From the NCBI RefSeq assembly GCF_022201045.2, contig NC_068564.1, forward strand, positions 2,666,001 to 2,730,000: a DNA stretch of 64,000 nt, read 5' to 3'. Numbering within the stretch: position 1 is the stretch's first letter; each line of letters begins with the position of its first letter. This DNA comes from Citrus sinensis. Lineage: Eukaryota; Streptophyta; Magnoliopsida; Sapindales; Rutaceae. Shown in pieces: positions 35,541 to 46,671 of the stretch. Under the pieces are notes generated by a model, which worked only from the letters and a program-made list of their open reading frames with translations, searched no databases and was not told the origin of the DNA. The position numbers and the translations under genes are program-made.

Positions 35541-38066
35541 ATGAGCATCCTCCCGTACAATTCGTTAATGCAGTTGAAAATTCCCTCTCATTCTTGTGCC
35601 AAAACCACCAGAAAATCATTTTCAATCTGTGCTCGCCTCGACAATTCACAACAAGAAGAACAGCAGCTCAATCTCTCCGTTCTTCGCTTCACATTCGGTA
35701 ACACAAACACACGCTGTCACTCACTCGCGCAATTTGCATCTACAAACTTTTGCTCTTCTTGTTAAAGTTAAAATCGAATACTTCTGTTTGGTTGCAGGTA
35801 TACCTGGATTCGACGAGTCGTATTTACCGAGATGGATCGGCTACGGCTTCGGCTCGCTTATTGTATTGAATCACTTCGCGTTTTCAAATTCCGTCACGTC
35901 AGCACAGCTGGTTAGCAATTAGCAATTTTTTTTTTGGTTTAATTGGATTTGTTTTTGGTAATTTAATTTGATTCTTTGATCACAGAGATCGGAAGTTCTA
36001 GGTCTTTCTTTGGCTGCATTCTCTGTCACCCTGCCTTACCTCGGTAAATTCCTCAAGGTAACTTTTTTCTCTTGCTGTTTATTTGCAGTTTCTTCATGAA
36101 TTTGAACATTTAATGGTCGCTGTTTAATATATTAACGAAATAACCAGCTGTCTAGTATAAAGATATCAGTGATTAGTAAACATTAGCTGCAAAGGAAAAT
36201 TGTGTGTTTATGAAACACATTATGCTTTCAAATTAAAGCAGAACGGAGAAGCACAGTAGTTACAAATATATGTGTGCTTGCATCTGGTGCTCACTTTTTT
36301 GTTCATATGATGTGATGGTGTGGGAAATCAAGCAGGGTGCGAGTCCAGTAAGTCAGAAATCTCTTCCGGAAAGTGGCGAGCAAATATTCGTCATGTCGCA
36401 AAATATTTCTGATGCTTTAAAGGAGAATCTGGCTTGGGCAACATATGTTTTATTGCGTAACACAAACTCCATATCTGTGGTATCTTCTCAAACTAACCGT
36501 TTAATACAAAGTTCTTACAGTTGCTTTTTTTTTTTAAATTCTTGATCGATGTCAAACTTTTATAAACTGTTAGTTGTCTAAAATTTCCAGTTGATATCGA
36601 TTCGAGGTGAGTTATGCGTACGTGGCTACTGGCAAACACCAGATGGTGCATCAAAAACTCAATTACTTGAATGGTTTGAGAGACAGATTGAAAATATTGG
36701 CCTTTCTGATTTGAAGGACAGCCTTTATTTTCCTCAGAGTGCAGGTAAATAATAAGCCTGTTCTGTAGATAAAAACAATCGTACGTATGAAGTGCTTATC
36801 TTTTCATATGCACCATAATTATCTTCTTAACAACTTTTAGGGATTCTAGAATTTCTCAATCTCTTTCAATTACATCTAAACAAGGGTGAAAAAATTAAAA
36901 AGAGTTTTTGGCATTAAGTTGTGGGTCTTGTGGCCAGTAGAGAAGCCTTACCAAAGGGGCACTTGGTATTGACTTTCTCTATGATTGTGCCCATCATTAA
37001 TAATACATTTACATTATGGTTAAGGGGCCTTCAGGTCAATTCTGGTTTAGTGGCTTGAAGGGAGAACCTTTTTTTCTTTTTAACCTAGCCAAACAGATGT
37101 CAAAGCTTCCAGATGCTGGTTAGCCTGCTGGTAATATATCAGCTTGCAGTTGTTTGAGGCATATGCATTGCAAACATTTGTAGTGTAAGAAGATTCCATT
37201 AGTATATTTATGATACTATTACTTAGGTTTTGGAGTGGACAGAAACTGAGCCTGGAAATAGATGGTTCTATAATTATGTTTCGTTATGGACTCCCTTGTG
37301 TTCCTTCAGACCAGTCCTTTTATATGGTTATTGACTTATTTACTCATCTGTGGCATAGATTAGATTCACAGCTGAACTTGCACGATGAAGAATCATTGTC
37401 ATTGTCCAACTTTCTTTGTATTGTTGAGATTTGATTGTCAAATTACTAAAGCAATACAACTGTATGGTTGTAGTTTTGTTTGGTTAGCAGCAGAAGAGTG
37501 ACCTTTCCTGATCATATGTTAGTATCTATGCAAGATTTTATTCCATTCCATTTCAAATTTGTTTGTTATGAATATTGATGCTTTCTTTCTGAACGCTTAA
37601 AATCATAGTCATATTCTATGGTTCTCTAATTGTTTATCAATATGAAAGTTTGATCAATGTCACAGATGCTGGACAGTGGGAGATGCTCCCAAAGGGGACT
37701 TGTTCTGTCTTTGTTCAGCCCGTGATACAAGCTCCAAATCCTAGTGCTGTTGAGGTGGAAAAGATTGAAGGGTTTGTACTATTGGCTTCAAGCATGACGT
37801 ATGCTTATAGCCATAAAGATAGAGCCTGGATCAAAGCAGTTTCAAACAAGTTCAGAGGTAAGAGCATCTGGATAGATTTGAAATGAAATTGGCAGTTGTG
37901 TCTTTTAATTAGTTAGAGATACAGTTCAAATCCTGCTATATATTTCTTCTTTTTTTTCGTTGATATTGGGTTTCCAGTTTAGATAAAATTTTGTTTCTTG
38001 TTTAATACAATGAGCAAGTCCACCATCCCTTTTGTTCATTTACATTGTGTTGTAGATCTGCGTTGA
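35541..38066 (+). CDS. CCB2: CCB2/HCF208, cofactor assembly factor of the cytochrome b6f complex
   Basis: Seven exons encode 280 aa: 35541..35697, 35798..35910, 35986..36057, 36336..36479, 36591..36744, 37666..37857 and 38056..38066. The N-terminus (MSILPYNSLMQLKIP, Ser/Arg-rich, few acids) is a chloroplast transit peptide. Then come QLNLSVLRFTFGIPGFDESY and LPRWIGYGFGSLIVLNHF, a second hydrophobic segment (LGLSLAAFSVTLPYLGKFL), and a soluble domain with LAWATYVLLRNTNSISVLIS, RGELCVRGYW and VLLASSMTYAYSHKDRAWI. CCB2 sits in the thylakoid membrane with CCB4 and helps attach heme c' to cytochrome b6. The final exon supplies only D-L-R and the stop codon. It matches Arabidopsis At5g52110 (from memory), which is likewise next to CRR1. 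Confidence 0.95.
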
Positions 38067-38796
38067 AGCTGTGGTGCATGACTTGCTTGATCGGAATGCA
38101 AGAGTGGAATAATTCAATCATGGAAGTTATATTATGCGCTCTTAAAGTTCCACTGCCTCAAAGTGAGTGAAATGTTTCTTATTGTAGTTTGAACACATAT
38201 GTTACTGGCATGGCCAGGTGGAAAGGTTTACCCATAATGCTTATAAGTAGATGTTGGAAAATGTTTTTGTCCCCAAAATTTTGGTGTCATGGTTTTGTTG
38301 ACAACTTCTATAAATAGGAATGATCAGTAACTATTGCCACATGTTTTTTCACCTTCTTTGTTGAGAATAAAATTATTTCAAGAATATCATCTGTCAGTAT
38401 TGGCTGGAACATTTTTACCTTGTTCATATGGAAATATTTATGTAATATCTGAAAGAAAAGAAGCCTTCTTTAACCCAAACTTAGCAACTATTATATCCCA
38501 TGAAAATTCATCAAATTACATTTTGTAGTGAAAGAAAATGATTGAAAATGCCTTTTCCTTCTCATTTTTTTACATAAGCTTCCTCCGTCAAATATGTCTG
38601 CAGGACGATATGTATCGCCCTTGAATCATTTCAAGGCTTACGTTGTACATTGTGGAGATTGAATAATACTTGTGTCAACAAAATTTCTCCAAAGTCATTA
38701 ACTGGTTCTGCCCAGTAAACCATGATGTGCATCCTCTATAAATTCAATAACTTGGTTTAACAGTATACAAAGGATGTCAAAGAGCAGTTTGGGTCC
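38067..38796. other. shared 3' spacer of convergent CCB2 and CRR1
   Basis: This holds the 3' untranslated regions of both genes. No other gene was recognised. Confidence 0.5.
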
Positions 38797-41064
38797 CTAC
38801 AAGAACTTTTCCAAACCATACACCAGATTCTGCCCCAAAAAAAGGAAAAAGAAAAAAAAAGGTAATAAGAGTTGTTTTATTTTGTGATTAGTTGATGCAG
38901 ACTGTTTGAAATATTATGTGATTGGTTACCTTAAGATGCACGACCTTTCTTATAGCCAAGATCAGGCCGGGCATGAGACTCTGCACATCTGTGATATCAT
39001 GTTTGATGGAGTATACCTGTGGCCAGCATCACTAAGGGATCAGACAGAGGTAAAATATTCAAATCTAGGTTTCTTCTACTTCTAAAAAGTTTAAAAAAAT
39101 AAAAAAATAAAAAAATAAAAAAATAAAAAAATAAAAAAATAAAAAAAAAGAAAAAGAAAAAGAAAAAACTACCTCTCCTGGCCTAGAAAAGTAAACCGTT
39201 GTACTAGATGGAAGCCCTGGAAGGACCATACTGTGCACACGAACTCCATCTTCTCCCAGGACTTGACCCCTTGCCTGGGAGGGGAACATGAAAAATGAGT
39301 CATCACAAATTATTGTTCTCTAGAGCAGTATTCGAAGCTTCAAATTATATCTTCTTCTGTTAAATCTTGTAATGATATAATCCATTGTCAATGAATTTAT
39401 CTTTGACTTTTCTGTTTTCTGCGATTAATATGGTGTTATCCTTTAAGTTTAGTTAACTCTGTTAGGAAGCTAGTTGACTCACTGCTCATGAAAGTATCTA
39501 ATGTGAAGTCCTGAAACCCGAGTCTTTTAGTAAGCTTATTGAGCAGAAAGGAAAAACTAAAGTTTAAAGAAAAGGCCTCATGTTTAATATCAATGTGGTG
39601 CTGACATGCTGTGATTTAAAATGTCAACTTACTTTCACGTCTGTTGAAATATCTTCTCTGTTGTAGATCTGACCAAGGTTGGAGAGGTTGTTGGCGATTT
39701 GAGTTGCATCTGGTGATGGAAAATCCTGATCATTAAAGACGATTTTGTCTTCGTCAATTCTTTTGTGCGCTGGGTAAGATTTTACTTAAAATTAATATCT
39801 CACCCACGCCGATAATGCTACTGGCAATCTTTAGTTTTCTCTTAGTGTGGAAACTATTGTTATTTTGGAACTTTGGATATAAGTAAATGTGCCTCAGACA
39901 GACCTGCATGGAAATTAAAGTTCTAGTCATATATCTTACTCTTGCATTTGGCCTTGATTCTACAATTTCCACATTCTTGTAGTGGAAGGAGGCAGAAATG
40001 GCGGCTTGCTGGAGAAGAATAGATCCTATTGAGAGAGTTGGTGCAATAAGACATCCCTGTCGAGAATGCAACCAAATGAAATGCGGGAGTAATTTGATCT
40101 AAATCATTGTAATTTAGATACGACAGTTGCCGGACTACTGCAGGATAAACAAAAAGGACATTCAAATGTAAATAAGCTCTCACCCTGTGCTCACCATGCT
40201 GGCCTTGTCACAGAATGCAGATAATGCTGAAACTGTCTCCAGCTGAATGTGTGGCACGTAAACCACGCTTCTCATTCCAAATGCTGTTGCCTGGTAATTG
40301 ATTGTATGCAGAAAGAAAGTCTCAAATAGTGAATTTACGGTTGCTTTAGGAACATGAGTTAAGGATAATATGTTCTCATGGATATCAAACCTGTTTCACA
40401 TTGTCATAAACTGTTGAAGCATCTGTGAAATCAATGACGACTGCTCTTGCTTTTGACTGCCAGAATCCCATCAACAAGTGTATCAGAAACCAAAGGTTTG
40501 TAAGATTTCGAGTTTTGTGAAAGAGAGGCAAACGTAAAGGAATGTTACCTGAGATATGGAACCTAATACCATTGTGAGGTCACTCATTACAGGAATTTCC
40601 AGAGGCTGCTCCATATCACACACCTATGAAGGAAGGTGCGACAAAACGATAGAAAAGAGAATTATCATTGTCATACTAATGTTCTTGGATTAGTATTCTT
40701 CAGAATACAGGGGAAATAAATAGTTAAAAAGTGATATGAACTCAATACCATTCCAATATCTTCTCCTACAGAATGGGAATCGATGGCGCCAGCAACCTCC
40801 ATCCCTCTGGCTTTCGTGACGGCAATTACTGCTGCTCGTCCTATTTCTTTCACTGCTCCATTTATAATAACCTATCTTTACAAGAGAGAGATTAATTCCC
40901 CTTTAGGTATTTGTACGAAGAAAAACTTGTTGGAAAAGGAACCCAATAGTTACCTTAATATTACTTTGTGGGGGATTCGTTGAGCAAGAAATGAAACGCT
41001 TGGCTTTAACATTTTGAGAAATGTGATGCATTCTGCAATGAAATTGGCAGCCCAAAGTTGCCAT
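38797..41064 (-). CDS. CRR1: CRR1, dihydrodipicolinate-reductase-like factor for chloroplast NDH
   Basis: Ten exons encode 300 aa, close to the 298 aa of Arabidopsis CRR1: 41064..40954, 40871..40749, 40623..40549, 40456..40391, 40290..40195, 40056..39940, 39725..39633, 39274..39173, 39016..38930 and 38829..38797. All are in phase 0 and GT-AG bounded. The first 30 or so residues (MATLGCQFHCRMHH…) look like a chloroplast transit peptide. An N-terminal Rossmann fold follows (KVIINGAVKEIGRAAVIAV-type start, ARGMEVAGAID, VVIDFTDASTVYDNVKQA), then APTLSIGSILLQQAA, VESRPNARDFPSPDATQIAN, GQVLGEDGVRVHSMVLPGLP and the end LVYGLEKFL. The DapB catalytic His-His-x-x-x-Lys is not seen at the VESRPNA position. 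CRR1 is needed for assembly of the chloroplast NADH dehydrogenase-like complex. It matches At5g52100 (from memory). Confidence 0.96.
39085..39150. repeat. minisatellite of aaaaaaat in CRR1 intron 8
   Basis: Eight-base units (seven A and a T) repeat about seven times, followed by aaaaag repeats. The tract lies between the exons 39274..39173 and 39016..38930. It looks like slippage expansion of an A-rich intron end. Confidence 0.8.
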
Positions 41065-42874
41065 GGCTACTCGAAATTATCTACAAGCTCAATTGGGTTA
41101 ATGCTTCTTGTTGATAAGCTTTCTTTTACCATATGCTTTACGATAGAGGATAAGGTTTTTGCTTTGATATGCCTTGGTTGGAGGGGATTTTTGAGACAAT
41201 GACATGCATGTCAGCATGTGCGATAGGAGTAGAGAGAAAAATGTAACAATTCGGTTTTGTCTTAACATCAAGTTTGTATATAATAATGCATGGCCCAATA
41301 ATTTTTATGAACTATTGGCATGAGTTTTGGATTCTCATGCAATTTCTCTTCATCATAGCTTTTTCAATCGTGCCCAGAGTCACATTATTAAAGCAACTTT
41401 AAGATCAAATGGTCCATACATGAAAATTTTGGAATGGACTATAAGAGATGGTGTCATTAATTTCAACAAATAAATTGACAATGACAAATTGAAAATCTCT
41501 CTTTTTTTTAAAAAAAAAAATATAACAATATAAACATTCATAGTAAATACTATTATCAATCATTCGCATGATCGCATCACTGTATGGCTCTGATTAATTG
41601 ACTTTGTAACATTATTGATCAGGAAAAAAAAAATAGTATGCAGAAAAAGTGGCTCTGATCAATTGACTGTGCATCTGAAGGACAGATTCGTAATCATAGT
41701 TGAGCTTGGCCCAAAACAAGAAATTTGCACTTGATGATGAGCTGGCAGGCCACGCGGATAGTGACCGTCAATTGGAGATTACAAATCAATCAACAGTAAC
41801 AGAAGCAATCATGTACATGCATCTTACTACCAAAAAGTGGCATTTAGACCAAGTGTCGCAATTAGAGACAGCACACCAATCCCACCTCCAATCATAGTTT
41901 ATTATGGTGGCTGTAAACTGTAAAGTAATTGCTCACTCTATATGAGTACTCTAGCGAAGGATGTCACCCATATTATATGACCATCTTATAGAACACAACC
42001 GACGCAATTTTATCATGTCTTATACAGTAAATGGAGTTGACTTGGTCAATTATTAATACTTATTTTAGGATAACATTACTTATCACATAATATGAGTGGT
42101 GGTGTCACCTATGAATGTGCATTCTGCGCTTACGAAATATGAGCAAAGTTGTGTTGTTGGAATTAGACCAATTTTTTTTTTTTTGTACTTAATTATTTAA
42201 AAGAAACAAAAATAAATAAAATTCAAAAAAATTCTAGTAGGGAGGTTGTTAACTTTAGATAATATAACAATGCATACCAGATGAGTATACTGTGTCCTAT
42301 AATGAATAGATCGAGTTGACGAAATAGATTATAAAGCAATATCACCTAATAATTTCGCTCATCAAAATGTCGGACCAGCATTTTTTTTGTTGTATTATTT
42401 ATACTGAATTATTAAAAAGCAACAACAAAAATAATATAAAACTCAAGAACTAGTAAGGGGAAATTTAATGAGTGGTCCTGGGCTGATATAGTGTGCGGTT
42501 GACAACTAGCGGCAGCAGGATATGTGTCAAAATCAAGCAAAGCTGATCATTGATCTGGGAAGAGAACAAAGCGTGTTGCTTTATTTCCCAAGTGAATAAT
42601 AAGAGCTGCCTTGTGCGGTATGCAATCCATGTGCTTGGCTTTGCCTATGCTTAAAGCTAAGCATAAGTACTCACCCCCACCGTCACCATGCATGCAGCAC
42701 CCATCGACCAAAGCCACGCACCTTGTTCTGTCATTTTCATGCCCTCTCAAGTGTCAACAATGCAAACCGTTGCCGAAACTCTTTGTCCCAAGAACTAACA
42801 TCAGTACCAAAACTAAGTTTCGCCAAGCCCTTCCATGTAAAACGTGGCCGAGTATCAACTCGTGGGCATTCATG

Positions 42875-43150
42875 TCATGCTATTGGAACAGTTTAATCCA
42901 AAAATTAACGATATAAGCCTTAACATGCTTCATAATGTGAAACAAGGATCTGATTTCAAAGACAGACTTGGCCAATTGTGTTTACATATGAAGATTCGAG
43001 TGTCATGTTAGTAAAACTGTTTGATCCAAAAGCTAGCATGGATATTAAAAATAAGTCTAAACATGCTCCTTGTTATGACACATGGATCCGGTTTCAAAAA
43101 CAAATCTTGACCTACTGCGAACATGTGGTTTATGGAGATTCAAAAATGAA
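42875..43150. repeat. degenerate ~128-bp tandem repeat
   Basis: Two diverged copies start near 42875 (tcatgctattggaacagttt) and 43003 (tcatgttagtaaaactgttt). They share aatccaaaa/gatccaaaa, a caaggatctgatttcaaaga / catggatccggtttcaaaaa segment and a closing gaagattc/gagattc. Origin unknown, possibly an old retroelement fragment. Confidence 0.45.
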
Positions 43151-45092
43151 ACCTTGACTCTGATAATGAACTTGAAAATGATGGATATGACATTATCTGA
43201 CAACTATTAGTAAGAAGAAGATTTTGGTTAATGTAATTATTAATTTACCAGCCGGTGTGCGTAAAGAATAAATATTATCTGGGTCAAAAGAGAGAATTTC
43301 TTATTTTCAGTTTTAGTTTAATATTTTGGTAGCTGATTACTCTGATGGCAAGTCATTCGCAGAAATAAATATAGATAACCAGTACGTTGCATCAGAAATA
43401 TTTAAAATGATTTTGGAAATCAGTTCACCTTTCAACTTTCGTATTTTAATTTTTGCATATCTTCTTAACTTTCGTATTAATTTTGGTTTGAGTTGTTGGA
43501 TTCTCATTTTCGATTTTGATTTAGAAACTAACGAATCGCGATTGAAGAGACCTCCCACCGACCCTAATTTGACCCTTAGGAAATTATGGAAAGCATTATT
43601 ATTTAGATTGAGGCATTTGTGAAGAAACGTACAAAATGGTACTCTTTGCTCTTTCGTATAAGATTGCAACCAGATTATTCTCACTTGATTTTAATAAATT
43701 CCAAACACATTGATCAATAAATATAAAATTAAGGCCTCAGAAAAAAAAAAAGAGAGAGTGAATTAATGCATACATTAAGACACTAGATGTACAAACTTAT
43801 AGTTCGGCCTGAATGCTTGTACATTTTTGGTTTCATTTGGCAGTGACAATATTCGATTTTAATTGGACGATAAACAATTAAATTCTATATACGTGCTCAT
43901 GAAGCCATTAATGAAGTTGTTAAGAGCTTCAAATGAGTAGAGGACACGGCACATGTCAAGAAGTAGAATGGTGGAGATCTATTTTCATCTTGTCGTTCTT
44001 GATTCTCCTCCCCACGTACGATTAGTACGTCTCTCTCATTTATACTTGAAGTTAGCTTTATTATTTTCCAAGAAAGTGGAGTGAAGCCATGAAGGCATGG
44101 GATAAGGATGTCTTGCTTGAATCAATGTGTCCTTTTCGAATTATCATCAAATTACAAAATACTTTAGCCTATCGAGAATCTAAATTTATATACGATAGTA
44201 TAATCTTGATGTTTGATTCATTATAAGGCCATAATTTGTGTCAAGGAAATCAATATCTAGCCACTCCTATTTTCTTATTTATGGGATCATTTATTTCAAG
44301 CAGAGAAGATTATTTTATCATTTGGAATAATAATGAGTTTTCGAAGACACGACATATATTTGAGTGAAGAAATATTTTGCTTGTTGTATTGACTAGCTAT
44401 TTACTTTTTATACAAATATGTTTAGTCAGATATTATAACACGTTTTGAAATTCTTGATTTTGTCCCCAAAAAAAAAATCTATCTTAAATTAAGAGAATCT
44501 ACTCTTGTAATGAGAAAAAATCCAACCGACACTCAAATTAACAACACAATATATTTCAACATTAAAATTTTATCATTAGACATTGGTATTAAAAACCTTT
44601 ACCCAAAAAATAAATAAATTTTGAGAGAAGCAGTGTGTATTATGATTTATGCGTATGGTATTATGGGAAAATGCAAGTTAAATGAAAAAAATATATATGA
44701 AGAAGGTGAACCCCATTGCAAAGTCACGTGCGTGATATAAGGCCAGTCCCACAGGAATTGTATAAAACCAGTGGCGGGCAACCCAAGGCAAGCAAATTCT
44801 CTTTGTAATTTCCAAAATTAAATTATTCCAATTGGTCGGTACCTTGTCTCTCATCAAACATGTCCCAAAAACCCAACTGCTCGAAACCCTAAATTTACTA
44901 AATTAATCACAACTAATTAATTAATCCATCACCCAATTATTTAATCAATTAATTGTCTCTAGACATAACCACCCCCCCTCCCCCCCCACATTAGGCCATT
45001 AGTCAATTACGACCGCCCGCCTTACAAGTAGGTTGCACGGTCCCAATCCAATTGCGTAATGCAGACAATCCCACCTCACCCCGCACGGCTCC

Positions 45093-45954
45093 CACGTGGG
45101 ATCTGCGCTCGTTCAACGGCTCAGCAGCATGCCACGTGCGAGACAAAAACTCCCGCGCGATCTGCACGTGTGTGAGTGTCGGTGGCTGTTTGTGAAGTCG
45201 AGTCATGAAGTGAGGGAAATATACGAAAGAATAAAAGTGAAAAAAATAAAAATAAAAAAGACAGGCGGGACCTAGATTTTGGGTACGATCTTTGATGTTA
45301 TCGACGATGCCACGTGGCGTTTACAGTGCTCCGACGAAAGCCCTGTTCCATTTCACTTGGTTTTCACCAAGGCCTTGACGTGGTCTTTTTCTTTCAATAA
45401 TGTGAAATGTCTCTTTAGTCCTTTTTTTATCGATTTTGCTTTCGTAATAAAAGACAAAGCGATTCAGCGAAACCCAAACAGAAATAATTTTCTTTTTTTT
45501 TTCAAGTCCTCTTATACTTGTCTTGAGAAAAATTGGGTATAGAAAGAAGATTTATCTGCATCTTTTATTTCTTTTATTGAATAGTCCTTTATAAAAATAG
45601 ATAAATTCTTATTTTTTTTTCACTAAAAAAACTTTTTCAATATTAAAGATTTATAGCATGTGGACAGGGAAAACGTCACCGTAGTGAAGCAATCTTTCAG
45701 AAGGTTCCGGCGAAGCAAGGGAAAAAAACAACCTTGACTAGACACTCTACGTGGCATATACACCATCGGCGGAAACCGCCACATGTAAGAACTTACCGAT
45801 CTTCTTTATGCGAACTACTCTTCATCATTAACAAGACAATGATTGGATCCCTGAGAATTCCCCACAATACCCTTCCATTCCACACGTGTAATCAAACGAC
45901 TGGTGGCCAGGACTTTTTGACTTGAAGCGTTATGTACTTGATTATTCCCACGTG
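45093..45954. promoter_or_regulatory. G-box cluster upstream of the BAG gene
   Basis: CACGTG occurs at 45093-45098, 45133-45138, 45165-45170, 45311-45316, 45883-45888 and 45949-45954, with one more at 44725-44730. That is seven in about 1.2 kb. The surrounding bases are often GCCACGTGGC or CCCACGTGGG type, strong ABRE/G-box forms. A GAAnnTTC heat-shock-like core lies near 45700. Use is inferred from position only. Confidence 0.5.
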
Positions 45955-46671
45955 TTTGGTGAAAGACCAAACTCCCGAGTTTCCCCTTTGGTTACCTTTT
46001 TTTTTAACCTTTAAACGGAAGCTTTGGCGGCTTTTGCATCGTAGCTTCTTCCTTGCCTTTCTTTTATGCTTTTTTTTATTATTTTAGTATTATTATAAAC
46101 AATAAAAATAAATATTAATTATGTAAAATTGATTTAGTTTTTATTAATATAAATTATATAATATGTGTTGTTCTCAGCTCACAACAAGAAGTCTCTGTTA
46201 GCTGTCCACTCGTTTTATTTTCATATTCATGTTCATTTTTAACCCTTCTCCTTTTTCTCTCTTCATCCCACTAGAGATTTCCAGAGAAGAAAATTCTCTC
46301 ACTTTGAAATCCCCATCTTCCCATTTATTTTTCCGTCACTTTCTCGGGAAAAATCGCTGTTACAGCATTGTTTGGCAACTTTTATTACGTTGACTCTCAA
46401 GAGATCTGAGGAGGCGGCTTATTATTATTATTATTATTATTATTTTAGACTCTCTCTCTCTCTCTCGTGTGTAATGCTGCGGACTGTGAAGCTTTTGCGT
46501 CAACTGGGTATCTATGATTTCTGTTACAGATCGTCTGTCACAAAAGATCTGAAAAACTGAAGAGTTTTTGCTTTTTTTCCTGTTTTTCTTTATTTGCGTC
46601 AAGTCAAAGATTACAGTTCTGTAACGGAAAAGGGGAAATCAGTTTGAAGATTTAAAGAGTCATTAAAAAAA

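Larger units (their letters stand above)
41065..46671. other. 5.6-kb spacer between CRR1 and BAG genes
   Basis: No gene was recognised. It has a degenerate tandem repeat at about 42.9-43.15 kb, a C-rich tract near 44.97 kb, and, in its last 2 kb, seven G-boxes and a (TTA)n tract (about 46418-46444) inside the BAG promoter or leader. Overlapping open frames near 43.3-43.7 kb occur on both strands and match no known family. Confidence 0.55.

Noticed and set aside
35420..35701. Alternative open frame at the start of CCB2
   Set aside because: Frame differs from the one that joins to the conserved FGIPGFDESY exon; the ATG at 35541 gives the proper transit peptide and frame.
43326..43684. Overlapping plus (98 aa) and minus (115 aa) open frames
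   Set aside because: Each is the shadow of the other, both rich in Ile/Phe/Lys or Arg, with no recognisable motif and no splice or promoter context.
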